Program-made: the position numbers and the translations under genes | Assembly (NCBI RefSeq): GCF_025200925.1 | Contig: NZ_CP104174.1 | Location: 6,510,001-6,574,000, forward strand | Reading direction: 5' to 3' | Length of the DNA stretch: 64,000 bases | DNA from: Bradyrhizobium sp. CB1015 | GTDB lineage: Bacteria > Pseudomonadota > Alphaproteobacteria > Rhizobiales > Xanthobacteraceae | Notes under the pieces: generated by a model | Told to the model about the DNA's origin: nothing | The model's input: the letters and a program-made list of their open reading frames with translations, nothing else | Databases searched by the model: none | In this document: piece by piece, positions 41,379-51,662 of the stretch | Numbering within the stretch: position 1 is the stretch's first letter | Layout: each line of letters starts with the position of its first letter

Positions 41379-42491
41379 ATGGATTCTGGCAGGATTTCAC
41401 GACGTCATTTGTTGCAGGGCGGCGCGGCCCTCACCCTCGGCGCGGCAGCGGGTCTCCGCCCGGCCTTCGCGGCCGAGACCACCATCGGCTTCATCTATGT
41501 CGGCTCGCGCGACGACTACGGCTACAACCAGGCGCATGCGCAGGGCGCGGCGGCGCTGAAGAAGATTCCCGGGCTCAAGGTGGTCGAGGAGGAAAAGGTG
41601 CCGGAGACCGACGCGGTCGAGAAGACGATCGAGTCGATGATCAATCTCGACGGCGCCACCCTGCTCTTCCCGACCTCGTTCGGTTACTACAATCCGCACA
41701 TGATCAAGATGGCCAACAAGTACCCGAAGCTGCGCTTCGAGCACTGCGGCGGCCTCTGGAGCGACAAGGACCCCAAGAACGCCGGCAGCTATTTCGGCTA
41801 CATCGACGAGGCTCAATACATCTCCGGCATCGTCGCCGGCCTGACGTCGAAGAGCGGCAAGCTGGGCTTCGTCGCGGCCAAACCGATCCCTCAAGTGCTG
41901 CGCAACATCAATGCCTTCACGCTTGGCGCCAAGTCCGTCAATCCGAAGGCCACCACGCAGGTGATCTTCACCGGCGACTGGTCGATGCCGGTCAAGGAGG
42001 CCGAAGCCACCAACAGCCTGATCGATCAGGGCGTGGACGTGCTCACCTGTCACGTCGATGGGCCCAAGACCATGGTCGAGAATGCCGCGCGGCGCGGCGC
42101 TTTCGTCTGCGGCTATCACACCAACCAGTCGGCGCTGGCACCCAAGGCCTATCTCACCGGCGCGGAGTGGAACTGGGAAGCGCTCTATCCGAAGTTCGTC
42201 AAGATGATCGCCTCCGGCGAAGGCATCCCGAATTTCTACCGCGGCGGCCTGAAGGAAGAGATCGTCAAGACCTCGCCCTATGGCGAAGCGGTCTCGGCTG
42301 AAGCGCGCAAGGCTGCCGACGAGGCCAAGGCAAAATTCCTGTCGGCAGAAGGCTACGCCATCTTCAAGGGTGGGCTGGTCGACAACAAGGGCAAGACGGT
42401 GATCCCTGCCGGTACCGATCGCGGCCAGAAGGATCCTGAACTGGAGAAGATGGACTACCTCGTCGAGGGTGTGCTCGGAGCCACTTCGTGA
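41379..42491 (+). CDS. BMP-family ABC substrate-binding protein, Tat-exported
   Basis: A 370-residue periplasmic binding protein of the basic membrane protein (BMP/PnrA/Med) family, which binds nucleosides or purines. The N-terminus carries a twin-arginine signal SGRISRRHLLQGGAALTLGA, so it is exported folded. Family motifs include GFIYVGSRDDYGYNQAHAQG, the MINLDGATLLFPTSFGYYNP loop and IFTGDWSMPVKEAEATNSLI. It is the first gene of a six-gene operon with two permeases, a biuret-hydrolase-like enzyme, an ATPase and a deaminase. AAGGGGAGCGAGC precedes the ATG at 41379. Confidence 0.9.
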   Translation: MDSGRISRRHLLQGGAALTLGAAAGLRPAFAAETTIGFIYVGSRDDYGYNQAHAQGAAALKKIPGLKVVEEEKVPETDAVEKTIESMINLDGATLLFPTSFGYYNPHMIKMANKYPKLRFEHCGGLWSDKDPKNAGSYFGYIDEAQYISGIVAGLTSKSGKLGFVAAKPIPQVLRNINAFTLGAKSVNPKATTQVIFTGDWSMPVKEAEATNSLIDQGVDVLTCHVDGPKTMVENAARRGAFVCGYHTNQSALAPKAYLTGAEWNWEALYPKFVKMIASGEGIPNFYRGGLKEEIVKTSPYGEAVSAEARKAADEAKAKFLSAEGYAIFKGGLVDNKGKTVIPAGTDRGQKDPELEKMDYLVEGVLGATS

Positions 42492-43600
42492 CCACGGAAG
42501 CGGCGGATTCCACGGATGCGGTCGGGACAGTCGCCCCGGCCGCCGATCCCGGTTTCCTCCAGCGTCACGGCGGCACGATCGAATATGTCCTGATCCCCGG
42601 CGCGGCGCTTGTCGGCGCGCTCGCGGTGTTCGGCATCTTCGTCGCGATGTTCGGCAAGAACCCGCTCGATCTCTATTTCTACATGTATTACGGCGCGTTC
42701 GGCACCTGGTTTTCCTGGCAGAACACGCTGACGCGCGCAGCGCCCCTGATCCTCACCGCACTCTGTACCGCGCTGCCGGCGCAGCTCGGCATGGTCATCA
42801 TCGGTGGCGAAGGCGCGCTGCTGATCGGCGCATTGTCGGCAACCAGCGCCGCACTCGCGCTTCAGGGCATGCCGCCTTTCGTCGTCCAGATCGCCATGGT
42901 CTGCGCCGGCGCGACCGGCGGCGGACTGTGGATCATGCTCTCAGGCGGCTTGCGGCAATATCGCGGCGTCAACGAGACCATCTCGAGCCTGCTGCTGGTC
43001 TACATCGCGCTCGCGATCCTCAACCATCTCGTCGAAGGGCTGATGCGTGATCCCGCCAGCCTCAACAAGCCGTCCACCCGCGAGATCGGCGCCGCCAACA
43101 TGATCGGCTCCATTCCAGGCACCGACGTGCATTGGGGCCTCGTGTTCGGCCTGATCGCCGCGATCGCCTCTTACATCCTGATCTATCACACCGTGTTCGG
43201 CTTCGCCGCGCGCGTGGCCGGCGGCAACATCCGTGCTGCGAAGATCGTCGGCCTCGGCGTCGACAAGCTGATCCTGACCGTCTGCTTCCTTGCCGGCGGC
43301 GCGGCTGGCCTCGCCGGCATGGTCGAGGTCGCCGCCGTGCAGGGACGCACCAACGCCAACCTCGCCGCGGGCTACGGCTTCACCGGCATTCTCGTCGCCT
43401 TTCTGGCGCGGCAAAATCCGCTCGCCATCATCCCCGTCGCGATCCTGCTCGGCGGCATCAGCGCCAGCGGCGGCCTGCTGCAACGCCGCTTGGGCCTACC
43501 CGATGCGTCCGTGCTGGTGCTGCAGGGCATTATCTTCGTTTTCGTGCTCGCCAGCGATGCGCTCTACGGCCGCATCGGATTTCTGAAGGGAAAATCCTGA
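42488..43600 (+). CDS. ABC transporter permease, BMP-type importer
   Basis: A 370-residue inner-membrane permease of the branched-chain-amino-acid/ribose-like type (BPD_transp_2), with eight or more hydrophobic segments and the conserved GFTGILVAFLARQNPLAIIP near the end. GTG start overlaps the binding-protein stop by four bases (GTGA), so translation is coupled. It pairs with the 43602 permease in the first importer. Confidence 0.92.
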   Translation: MTTEAADSTDAVGTVAPAADPGFLQRHGGTIEYVLIPGAALVGALAVFGIFVAMFGKNPLDLYFYMYYGAFGTWFSWQNTLTRAAPLILTALCTALPAQLGMVIIGGEGALLIGALSATSAALALQGMPPFVVQIAMVCAGATGGGLWIMLSGGLRQYRGVNETISSLLLVYIALAILNHLVEGLMRDPASLNKPSTREIGAANMIGSIPGTDVHWGLVFGLIAAIASYILIYHTVFGFAARVAGGNIRAAKIVGLGVDKLILTVCFLAGGAAGLAGMVEVAAVQGRTNANLAAGYGFTGILVAFLARQNPLAIIPVAILLGGISASGGLLQRRLGLPDASVLVLQGIIFVFVLASDALYGRIGFLKGKS

Positions 43601-43601
43601 G

Positions 43602-44528
43602 ATGGCAGACGGATCGATCGGCCTCTGGACCGTCCCGCTCGCCGTGCTTGGCGGCGCCATTCGCGTCTCCACCCCATTCCTGTTCGTGAGTCTGGGCGAA
43701 TGCATCACCGAGCGCTCGGGCCGTATCAATCTCGGCCTCGAGGGCACGCTGGTGATGGGCGCGATGAGCGCCTATGGCATTTCCTATCTCACGGGATCGC
43801 CGTGGCTCGGCGTGCTTGCCGCCGGCATCACCGGCGCGTTGCTGGGTGCGCTGCATGCCGGCATCTGCTCGCTGCCGCGCGTCAACGACGTTGCCGTCGG
43901 CATTGCCTTGATGCTGTTCGGCACCGGCCTTGCCTTCTATCTCGGCAAGCCGCTGATCGAGCCGACAGCGCCACGACTGCCCGCCATCGACTTCGGCTGG
44001 TGGAGCGACATCCCGCAAGTCCGCGCCGCGCTGCGCATCAACGTGCTGTTCCTGATCGGCGTGGTGCTTGCGCCAATCCTGTATTGGGCCTTCCGCACCA
44101 CCCGCTGGGGCCTTCTCATCCGCACCGCCGGCGAGAGCTCGGATGCCGCACGCGCGATGGGCCATTCCGTTCTGCTGATCCGCCTGCGCGCCACCATGGT
44201 CGGCGGCTTCCTCGCCGGCATCGGCGGCTCGTTCCTGTCACTGTTCTATCCAGGAAGCTGGAACGAGGGCCTTTCCTCGGGTCAGGGCATCACCGCCGTT
44301 GCGCTCGTAATCTTCGCGCGCTGGGATCCCCTGCTCTGCCTGTGGGCTTCGCTCGCCTTCGGGGGCGCAGCGGCGCTGGGTCCGGCGCTGCAATCGGTCG
44401 GCGTCACCTCCGGCTATCACCTGTTCAACGCTGCGCCCTACATCCTGACGCTGGCGATCATGATCGTCACCTGCTCGCCGAAGCGGACGCTGACCGGCGC
44501 ACCCGCCGAACTCTCGATCACACGGTAA
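43602..44528 (+). CDS. ABC transporter permease, BMP-type importer
   Basis: A 308-residue membrane permease, second subunit of the first importer. The conserved [20 protein letters not shown], then [14 protein letters not shown] start and the [17 protein letters not shown] loop are those of YufQ/NupQ-type permeases. The start follows the previous stop by one base. Confidence 0.92.
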   Translation: MADGSIGLWTVPLAVLGGAIRVSTPFLFVSLGECITERSGRINLGLEGTLVMGAMSAYGISYLTGSPWLGVLAAGITGALLGALHAGICSLPRVNDVAVGIALMLFGTGLAFYLGKPLIEPTAPRLPAIDFGWWSDIPQVRAALRINVLFLIGVVLAPILYWAFRTTRWGLLIRTAGESSDAARAMGHSVLLIRLRATMVGGFLAGIGGSFLSLFYPGSWNEGLSSGQGITAVALVIFARWDPLLCLWASLAFGGAAALGPALQSVGVTSGYHLFNAAPYILTLAIMIVTCSPKRTLTGAPAELSITR

Positions 44529-44545
44529 CACGCACGAGGTCGTCC

Positions 44546-45229
44546 ATGCCCGAGCGCTACATCAATTCCGAGCCCTATGCCTGGCCCTACAATGGTGATC
44601 TGCGCCCGGAGAATACGGCGCTGATCATCATCGACATGCAGACCGACTTCTGCGGCGTCGGCGGCTATGTCGACAAGATGGGCTATGACCTCTCGCTGAC
44701 ACGGGCGCCGATCGAGCCGATCAAGCGGCTGCTCGCGGCGATGCGCAGCCAAGGCTTCCACATCATCCATACCCGTGAAGGCCACCGCCCCGATCTCTCC
44801 GACCTGCCCGCCAACAAGCGCTGGCGCTCGCGCCAGATCGGCGCCGGCATCGGCGATCCCGGTCCGTGCGGACGCATCCTGGTGCGCGGCGAGCCGGGCT
44901 GGGACATCATCGAGGAGCTGGCGCCACTGCCGGGCGAGCCGATCATCGACAAACCAGGCAAGGGCTCGTTCTGCGCCACCGATCTGGAGCTGATCCTGCG
45001 CGTGCGCGGCATCGAGAACATCGTGCTGACCGGGATCACGACCGACGTCTGCGTCCACACCACCATGCGCGAGGCCAACGACCGCGGCTTCGAATGCGTC
45101 CTGCTGCACGATTGTTGCGGCGCGACCGACAAGAGCAACCACGACCACGCGCTGAAGATGATCAAGATGCAGGGCGGCGTGTTCGGCGCGGTCTCGACGT
45201 CGGACGCCTTCATCGGAGCGATTTCGTGA
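44546..45229 (+). CDS. biuH: Cysteine hydrolase, biuret amidohydrolase-like
   Basis: A 227-residue isochorismatase-like hydrolase. The Asp-Lys-Cys triad is at Asp 30 ([12 protein letters not shown]), Lys 136 ([10 protein letters not shown]) and Cys 169 ([11 protein letters not shown]), with Gln 209 in KMQGG. The spacing equals that of biuret hydrolase BiuH (Asp 36, Lys 142, Cys 175, Gln 215) shifted by six residues. PYNGALRP-type start and [20 protein letters not shown] also follow BiuH. BiuH splits biuret to allophanate and ammonia. No allophanate hydrolase is in the window, so another ureido substrate is possible. It lies inside the importer operon and overlaps the ATPase gene by four bases. 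Confidence 0.8.
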   Translation: MPERYINSEPYAWPYNGDLRPENTALIIIDMQTDFCGVGGYVDKMGYDLSLTRAPIEPIKRLLAAMRSQGFHIIHTREGHRPDLSDLPANKRWRSRQIGAGIGDPGPCGRILVRGEPGWDIIEELAPLPGEPIIDKPGKGSFCATDLELILRVRGIENIVLTGITTDVCVHTTMREANDRGFECVLLHDCCGATDKSNHDHALKMIKMQGGVFGAVSTSDAFIGAIS

Positions 45230-46758
45230 TCATCGGCGAAACGCCTCCGCCCTCGGGCGCCTTCGGCGTCGATGCCATCGCCATGACCATGCGCTTCGGC
45301 GACTTCCTGGCGCTGGACAATGTCGAGCTGAAGGTGCGGCCGAGCTCGTTCCACGCCCTGCTCGGCGAGAATGGCGCCGGCAAATCCACCCTCGTCAAAT
45401 GCATCATGGGCTATTACCACGCGACAGAAGGCGACATCATCGTCGGCGGCCGCGAGCAGGCGATCGCCAATCCGAAGGATGCCCATGCCCTCGGCCTCGG
45501 CATGGTCTATCAGCATTTTACGCTGGTGCCCGCCATGACGGTCGCCGAAAACCTCGTGCTGGCGCGCGACGACGTGCCGGCCGTGGTGAACTGGCCGAAC
45601 GAGATGAGGGAGTTGGAGGCGTTTTTGGGCCGCATGCCTTTCAAGGTGCCGCTCGGCGCAAAGGTCTCCGACATCTCCGCCGGCGAGCGCCAAAAGTGCG
45701 AGATCCTCAAGCAGCTCTATCTGAAGCGCCGCTTCCTGATCCTGGACGAGCCGACCTCGGTGCTGACCCCGGCGGAAGCCGACGAGGTGCTCGGCATGCT
45801 TCGCGACATGGTCGTGAAGGGCGAGCTGACCATCCTGATGATCACGCACAAGTTCCGCGAGGTCATGGCGTTCGCCGACGAAGTCACCATCCTGCGCCGC
45901 GGCAAGCTCGCTGGAGCCGGCAAGGTTTCCGAGCTGACGCCGGATGAGATGGCGCGCACCATGATCGGCGCCGAGGAGCTGACTGTGCAGCCGCCGCGCA
46001 CCGGCGAAGCCGGTCAGGCCAGGCTGGAGCTGCAAAAGCTCCGCGCCCTGGACGATGCGGGCGCCGTTGCCGTGCACGATGTCTCACTCACGGTGCGCGC
46101 CGGGGAGATCGTCGGCATCGCCGGCGTTTCCGGGAACGGCCAGCGCCAGCTCGTCGAGGTTCTGGCCGGCCAGCGCGAGGCCGAGAGCGGCGAAGTGCGC
46201 GTCGCCGACGATCCCTATCACGCGAGCCGCGAGGAAATGCGGCGCCACAGGATGTCGCTGCTGCCCGAGGAGCCGCTGAAGAATGCCTGCGTCGGCGGCA
46301 TGAGCGTCGCCGACAACATCGCCTTCCGCGAATTCGACCGCGCACCCTTTGCCAGCGGCGGCTGGTGGCTCAATCGCGGCGCCTTCCGCAGCGACGCCAG
46401 GAAGAAGATCGGCCAGTACAAGATCAAGACCCGCACGCCTGACACGCCGATCTCGTCGCTGTCGGGCGGCAACGTGCAGCGCGCCGTGCTGGCCCGCGAG
46501 CTCGGCGGCGACGTCGAGGTGCTGATCGCCGCCAACCCCTGCTTCGGCCTCGATTTCGCGGCGGTGGCGCAGATCCACGCTGAGATCATGGCGGCGCGCA
46601 ACCGCGGCGCCGCCGTCCTGCTGGTCAGCGAGGACCTCGACGAGCTGCTCGAATTGTCCGATAGGCTGGTGGTGATGTTCCACGGCGAATTCGTGTATGA
46701 AGCACGGACCAGCGAAGCCGATCTCACCGTGGTCGGCCGGCACATGGCGGGACACTGA
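45226..46758 (+). CDS. ABC transporter ATPase, double nucleotide-binding domain
   Basis: A 510-residue ATP-binding protein with two ABC domains, as in YufO/RbsA-like importers. Domain 1 has Walker [15 protein letters not shown], signature [13 protein letters not shown] and Walker [14 protein letters not shown]. Domain 2 has [17 protein letters not shown], a degenerate Walker A, and [20 protein letters not shown] start at 45226 overlaps the hydrolase stop by four bases. It energises the first BMP-type importer. Confidence 0.93.
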   Translation: MIIGETPPPSGAFGVDAIAMTMRFGDFLALDNVELKVRPSSFHALLGENGAGKSTLVKCIMGYYHATEGDIIVGGREQAIANPKDAHALGLGMVYQHFTLVPAMTVAENLVLARDDVPAVVNWPNEMRELEAFLGRMPFKVPLGAKVSDISAGERQKCEILKQLYLKRRFLILDEPTSVLTPAEADEVLGMLRDMVVKGELTILMITHKFREVMAFADEVTILRRGKLAGAGKVSELTPDEMARTMIGAEELTVQPPRTGEAGQARLELQKLRALDDAGAVAVHDVSLTVRAGEIVGIAGVSGNGQRQLVEVLAGQREAESGEVRVADDPYHASREEMRRHRMSLLPEEPLKNACVGGMSVADNIAFREFDRAPFASGGWWLNRGAFRSDARKKIGQYKIKTRTPDTPISSLSGGNVQRAVLARELGGDVEVLIAANPCFGLDFAAVAQIHAEIMAARNRGAAVLLVSEDLDELLELSDRLVVMFHGEFVYEARTSEADLTVVGRHMAGH

Positions 46759-46769
46759 ACGGAGGATCG

Positions 46770-47255
46770 ATGGACGACGCATCAGGGCGCGACGAGCACT
46801 TCCTGCGCCTGTCCTTCGCGGTCGCCCGCCGTTCCCTCACCCATGGCAACCACCCCTTCGGCTGCATCGTCGTCGATGTGGACGGCAAGGTGCTGATCGA
46901 GTGCGAGAACGGTTACATGCCGGATCACGACGCCACCGCGCATGCCGAGCGCCTCGCAGCCACCCAGGCCTGCCGCACGCTCGATCGCGAGGTGCTGGCG
47001 AAAGCCACGCTCTATTCCTCGGCTGAGCCCTGTGCGATGTGCGCCGGCGCGATCTACTGGGCCGGCATCGGCCGCGTCGTCTATGGCCTCAGCGAGCATC
47101 GCCTGCGCGGCATCACCGGCAACCATCCGGAGAATCCGACCCTCAATCTGCCGTGCCGCGAGGTCTTTGCCAGCGGCCAGCGGCCCACGGAGGTCGTCGG
47201 GCCGCTGCTCGAAGAGGAAGCCGAAGCGTTGCACGACGGCGTTTGGACCAAGTAG
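46770..47255 (+). CDS. Nucleoside/nucleobase deaminase
   Basis: A 161-residue zinc deaminase of the cytidine/deoxycytidylate superfamily. The catalytic site is complete: HAERLAA (His and Glu) and SSAEPCAMCAGAIYWAG (two Cys). It is closer to guanine deaminase GuaD and TadA-like enzymes than to cytidine deaminase by length and by SSAEPCAMC. Guanine or cytosine is the likely substrate. It is the last gene of the importer operon, starting 11 bases after the ATPase stop, and a terminator follows. Confidence 0.85.
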   Translation: MDDASGRDEHFLRLSFAVARRSLTHGNHPFGCIVVDVDGKVLIECENGYMPDHDATAHAERLAATQACRTLDREVLAKATLYSSAEPCAMCAGAIYWAGIGRVVYGLSEHRLRGITGNHPENPTLNLPCREVFASGQRPTEVVGPLLEEEAEALHDGVWTK

Positions 47256-47275
47256 CAGCACATCCCCAAAGGGCC

Positions 47276-47320
47276 AAAGAAGATGACGCCGCGGAGGTTT
47301 GACGCGGCGCCATCGTCTTT
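47276..47320 (+). terminator. Terminator between the importer operon and the Tsx-like gene
   Basis: AAAGAAGATGACGCCGCG pairs with CGCGGCGCCATCGTCTTT (16 of 18), loop GAGGTTTGA. It is almost symmetrical and could serve both the plus-strand operon and the convergent minus-strand gene. Confidence 0.75.
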
Positions 47321-47341
47321 CACCTGCAGAGCATCAGGCGA

Positions 47342-48445
47342 TCAGAACTTCACGGTGATACCGGAGTAGAGCGAGGACTCGGTGCACGCTCCGGTGCTCA
47401 CCCTCGCGCCACCGACGGGCGTGGTACAGCCGACCGCGAGGTTGTGATCGAGGCCGAACTTGTTCTGCCAGTAGCGGTAAGCCACCCAGACGTCCACGAA
47501 GTGCGAGTACTTGTCGCCCCAGGCCGCCTTCGACGCATCGAAGGTCAGACGGATGGGCTCCGAATTCAACTCGACCGCGGTGTTGTAGACGCCGTTCGCC
47601 GGGCTGTAGGGAAGCGGCTCGGTGTCCGTGCCCTTCTTGCCGTACCAGCCGGCACGGCCGCTGATCGAGAAATACTGCATGTTCGGCGGCAGGAAGCCGA
47701 GGTCCATGTAGTAATTGATCTCGACAGCCCAGGTTGGCTTGAACGACGTGTTGCCGTCCGCAAGACAGGTGACGCCGGGAACGCCCGGACCGAACAGCCC
47801 GCATTGGCTGAAGGAATTGTGGTTGGCGAACTCCCAATAGACCAGCGGCGCGACGTTGATGTACCCCTTGTAGGGCAGGTCGAATGCAAACTGCAGACCG
47901 CCGACGACGTCGCGCTTGGCAGCGCCGAAATACCGGTTCTCGGTGTTGGCATCCATACCGACTTCGAACGAGATGTTGTGCAGCGGGCCCGCGCTGAAAG
48001 CCTTGGTGTTGAAGAGCTCGTTCCAGCCAAAGGTCGAGCGGAACAGGCCGTAGATTTCGGTCGCACCCGCGCACGTCGCCGGCGCACCGAAGATCGTCCC
48101 CGCATTGGTGCACGGCCCGGCCGGATCATTGTGATCCGACTTGAACATGGAGATGGTGAAGAAGTTTGTGCCATACGCCCAGAGGTCGAAATGGGTGAAC
48201 GAATAGACCTGCTTGGTGGTCTTGCTGTCGATCGATCCATCTGGCCGGAACGACCACGCGCCCGGTTGCGCAGCGTTGAAGATGTACGAGAACGTGACGC
48301 GGTTATCGATCACCAGGAAGAACGGAAGGTCTGCAGCCTTCTTGGCCGCCTTGACCGGCAGATCCGCCGCTTGAGCCAGGCCACCGGTGGCCAGCGTAGC
48401 AAGTGACAGCGCCGCTGCTGCCACTGCCGCATAACGAAACGACAT
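47342..48445 (-). CDS. Tsx-like nucleoside outer-membrane channel
   Basis: A 367-residue outer-membrane beta-barrel. The signal peptide ends near residue 27 (ATGGLAQAADLP). The strand pattern with VYSFTHFDLWAYGTNFFTIS, then MFKSDHND, and WAYGTNFF is like the THFD.W.YG.NFF signature of the Tsx family, which forms nucleoside-specific pores; the C-terminus ends in F (YSGITVKF) as barrels do. An extra Cys-containing loop (PCTNAGTIFGAPATC) is unlike E. coli Tsx. The place between two BMP-type importer operons supports a nucleoside or purine role. The start at 48445 has a GGGGGTATTCAGG site. Confidence 0.75.
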   Translation of the reverse strand: MSFRYAAVAAAALSLATLATGGLAQAADLPVKAAKKAADLPFFLVIDNRVTFSYIFNAAQPGAWSFRPDGSIDSKTTKQVYSFTHFDLWAYGTNFFTISMFKSDHNDPAGPCTNAGTIFGAPATCAGATEIYGLFRSTFGWNELFNTKAFSAGPLHNISFEVGMDANTENRYFGAAKRDVVGGLQFAFDLPYKGYINVAPLVYWEFANHNSFSQCGLFGPGVPGVTCLADGNTSFKPTWAVEINYYMDLGFLPPNMQYFSISGRAGWYGKKGTDTEPLPYSPANGVYNTAVELNSEPIRLTFDASKAAWGDKYSHFVDVWVAYRYWQNKFGLDHNLAVGCTTPVGGARVSTGACTESSLYSGITVKF

Positions 48446-48997
48446 CCTGAATACCCCCTCGTTTGGGCAAGCAAAAATGCGCGCCCCTGGGTGCGACATT
48501 TGCGCCGATCTCCCGGACCGAGAAGCCTCAACTTTTCACATGGCGTGGCGCATGTTGCAGCAGCACGCGCAGGACGACGAAAGAATTGCGACGCCCCGAG
48601 GTGGAGCGAACGCTCAGAGAAAGGGAGCACCGCTGCCGAACATTCGCGATTGTTTTTATTCGGATTTTCTGATCGCGCCCGAACGCAGCGCCGCACTGAC
48701 GCAGCTGTTGCCACCGCTGCACTTCACCCGATGGGCAACCGACGCGTCCATTGCTCAACATGGCGTCAGGTCTGCACAGCGGGTTCCGATTTGCCTTGAA
48801 CCGTCACAAAATTGCAACAGGGACCCACTCGCAGACGCGATCGCCCCCGCCGTGCAGGTGCTGTTCGCAGGGGTTGATGGCTCGGAATCGATGTCGAGCG
48901 CTGGGCCGAGCGCTTGCCGAAGCGTTGGGCAAGGGATGATGCTTTTTCACATCTTACGCCGCGGTTCAAACTGGCCCAGTATTGAGGCACTTCACCC
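48446..48997. other. Divergent promoter region
   Basis: The region lies between the Tsx-like gene and the second importer operon and contains no credible coding frame. Two weak -24/-12-like stretches (48761-48776, TGGCGTCAGGTCTGCA, and around 48903-48918) have the ten-base GG-to-GC spacing but poor boxes. Confidence 0.35.
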
Positions 48998-50587
48998 ATG
49001 CAAGCGCATCAGCGAATGTTAGATCCGACGCCCAACGGCCAGCATTCCGGCAAGTCCCCGCTCCTGAGGACCATCGGCCTCACCAAACGTTATGGCGATT
49101 TCCTCGCCAACGATTGCATCGATATCGACATCTGGCCGAGGGAAATCCACGCCCTGCTGGGCGAGAACGGCGCCGGTAAGTCGACGCTGGTCAAGGCGAT
49201 CTACGGACTGATCCAGCCCAGCGCCGGCGAGATTCACTGGCGGGGCGAGCGAATCCTGCTGTCCGGTCCGTCCGAAGCGCGCAGCCGCGGCATCGGCATG
49301 GTGTTCCAGCACTTCTCGCTGTTCGACAATCTCACGGTTGCCGAGAACGTCGCGCTCGGCCTCGACGGCAAGGAATCCTTCAAGGACATGTCCGCCCGGC
49401 TGGAACAAGTGTCGAAGACTTACGGTCTGCCGCTCGATCCCAGGCGCGAGGTGTGGCAACTCTCCGTCGGCGAGCGTCAGCGCATCGAGATCGTCCGCGC
49501 CTTGATGCAGGACCCGAAATTCCTGATCCTGGACGAGCCCACCGCGGTGCTGACACCGCAGGAAGCCGACCAGCTCTTCATCGTGCTCGAGCGCCTCAAG
49601 GCCGAAGGCCGCGCCATCCTCTACATCAGCCACAAGCTGGAGGAGGTGAAGCGGCTCTGCGACACCGCGACGATCCTGCGCGGCGGCAGGAAGGTCGAGA
49701 CCTGCAACCCTCGGCTTGAAACCGCCGCCTCACTCGCGCGGATGATGGTCGGCAGCGAGGTCAAGGAAGTGAAGGCCGCATCCGGCCGCAAGACCACCGT
49801 GCCGCGGCTCGTCGTCAACGATCTCTCGCTCGTCCCCGCCGAGGCGCATGGCGTGCGGCTCGAGCACATCTCATTCGAGCTGAAGGGCGGCGAGATCCTC
49901 GGCATCGCCGGCGTCGCCGGCAACGGCCAGGACGAATTGTTCGCCGCGCTGTCCGGCGAGCGCCTCTCGAAGGCCCCCGGAACGGTGGTAATCGAAGGCA
50001 TCGCCGCCGGTCATCTTTCGATCACCCAGCGGCGCCAGCTGGGCGCGGCTTTCGTTCCCGAGGAGCGGCTCGGCCACGGCACCGCACCGCGGATGAGACT
50101 GTCGGAGAACGCGCTGCTCACCGGCCATGCCGCCAGCGGCATGGTCCATCGCGGCTTCATCGATACGGCGGCGACGCTGAGAACGGTCGACCGCACGACC
50201 GAGACCTTCGACGTCCGCAAGGCCAAGCGCGATCCCGAGGCCGCGAGCCTGTCCGGCGGCAATCTGCAGAAGTTCATCGTGGGACGCGAGATCCTGCGCA
50301 ACCCCGCGGTGCTGGTGGTGAGCCAGCCGACCTGGGGCGTCGACGCCGGCGCCGCCGCCGTCATCCGTCAGGCGCTGCTTGATCTCGCCGCCGCAGGCGC
50401 CGCGGTGCTCGTGACCAGCCAGGATCTCGACGAGCTCGCCGAGATTGCCGACCGCATCGCCGTGATGTTCCACGGCAAACTGTCGGCCCCGCTCTCGGCA
50501 AGCGAAGCAAGCCGCGAGAAGCTGGGCCTCCTGATGGGCGGCAGCAGCCTGGAGCCGAAGGAGGTCGCGCATGCAGCTGGTGCTTGA
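48998..50587 (+). CDS. ABC transporter ATPase, double nucleotide-binding domain
   Basis: A 529-residue ATP-binding protein of the YufO type. Domain 1: Walker [18 protein letters not shown], signature LSVGERQRIEIVRAL, Walker [17 protein letters not shown]. Domain 2: GIAGVAGNGQDELFAAL and SLSGGNLQKFIVGREIL. It belongs to a second importer of the same family as the one at 41.4-47.3 kb. It overlaps the next permease start by 17 bases. Confidence 0.94.
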   Translation: MQAHQRMLDPTPNGQHSGKSPLLRTIGLTKRYGDFLANDCIDIDIWPREIHALLGENGAGKSTLVKAIYGLIQPSAGEIHWRGERILLSGPSEARSRGIGMVFQHFSLFDNLTVAENVALGLDGKESFKDMSARLEQVSKTYGLPLDPRREVWQLSVGERQRIEIVRALMQDPKFLILDEPTAVLTPQEADQLFIVLERLKAEGRAILYISHKLEEVKRLCDTATILRGGRKVETCNPRLETAASLARMMVGSEVKEVKAASGRKTTVPRLVVNDLSLVPAEAHGVRLEHISFELKGGEILGIAGVAGNGQDELFAALSGERLSKAPGTVVIEGIAAGHLSITQRRQLGAAFVPEERLGHGTAPRMRLSENALLTGHAASGMVHRGFIDTAATLRTVDRTTETFDVRKAKRDPEAASLSGGNLQKFIVGREILRNPAVLVVSQPTWGVDAGAAAVIRQALLDLAAAGAAVLVTSQDLDELAEIADRIAVMFHGKLSAPLSASEASREKLGLLMGGSSLEPKEVAHAAGA

Positions 50588-51662
50588 GAAGCGCGCCGAG
50601 CGCTCTGGCACGATCGCGCTGGTGTCGCCGCTGATCGCGATTGGCCTTACGATCGTCACCATGGTCATCCTGTTCGCGATCCTCGGCAAGAATCCGCTGC
50701 TTGCCCTGCACGCCTATTTCATTGCGCCCCTGACCGACGGTTATTCGCTCCAGGAGATCGCGGTGAAGGCGACACCGCTGGTGATGATCGCGATCGGCCT
50801 GTCGCTGTGCTATCTCGCCAACGCCTGGAACATCGGCGCCGAAGGGCAATTCCTGGTCGGCGCAGTCGCGGGAAGCTGGATCGCGGTGAAGACGCAAGGC
50901 ACTGACGCGGGCGCGTGGGTCCTTCCGGCCATGCTCGTCCTCGCCGCCGCCGCAGGTGCGCTCTATGCGCTGATCCCAGCGATTTGCAAGGTGAAGTTCG
51001 GCGCCAGCGAGATCCTGACCAGCCTGATGCTGGTCTATGTCGCCGACCTTTTCCTCGACTATCTCGTGCGCGGTCCCTGGCGCGATCCGCACGGCTTCAA
51101 TTTCCCGACCACGGCCGAGTTCGATCCGGTGGCGACGGTGCCGCTGCTGATCGAGGGAGGCCGGCTCCATGTCGGCTCGATCATCGCCCTGCTCGTCGTC
51201 GCGGCAGCCGCGATCCTGCTCGGGCGCACCATCAAGGGCTTCGAGATCCGCGTGGTCGGCGCCGCGCCACGTGCAGCGCGGTTCGGTGGCTTCAACGCCA
51301 ATCAGCTGATCATCCTGACCTTCGCCGTCTCCGGGGCGCTGGCCGGGCTTGCCGGCATCATCGAGGTGGCGGGTCCGATCGGGCATCTCCAGCCCGGCAT
51401 CTCGCCCGGCTACGGCTTTACCGCGATCATCGTCGCCTTCCTCGGCCGGTTGAACCCGCTTGGAATATTAATTGCAGGCCTCTTTCTCGCGTTGACCTTT
51501 ATCGGCGGCGAGCAGGCGCAGATCGCGATGAAGATTCCGCTGGACGTCACCAAGGTGTTTCAGGGCATTCTGCTGTTCTACGTGCTCGCCTGCGACTCCC
51601 TCATTCTCTACCGCTTCAAGCTGGTGTTCCCGAACCGACAGGTGGCCCGTGGAGCTGGTTGA
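50571..51662 (+). CDS. ABC transporter permease, BMP-type importer
   Basis: A 363-residue membrane permease with about ten hydrophobic segments and the conserved PGYGFTAIIVAFLGRLNPLG. This is the YufP-type subunit. It overlaps both neighbours (17 bases before, 14 bases after), so the operon is translationally coupled. Confidence 0.93.
   Translation: MQLVLEKRAERSGTIALVSPLIAIGLTIVTMVILFAILGKNPLLALHAYFIAPLTDGYSLQEIAVKATPLVMIAIGLSLCYLANAWNIGAEGQFLVGAVAGSWIAVKTQGTDAGAWVLPAMLVLAAAAGALYALIPAICKVKFGASEILTSLMLVYVADLFLDYLVRGPWRDPHGFNFPTTAEFDPVATVPLLIEGGRLHVGSIIALLVVAAAAILLGRTIKGFEIRVVGAAPRAARFGGFNANQLIILTFAVSGALAGLAGIIEVAGPIGHLQPGISPGYGFTAIIVAFLGRLNPLGILIAGLFLALTFIGGEQAQIAMKIPLDVTKVFQGILLFYVLACDSLILYRFKLVFPNRQVARGAG

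Noticed and set aside
48761..48776. A sigma-54-like sequence before the second importer operon
   Set aside because: The spacing is right, but both boxes differ from consensus at several fixed bases and it is 220 bases from the start codon.
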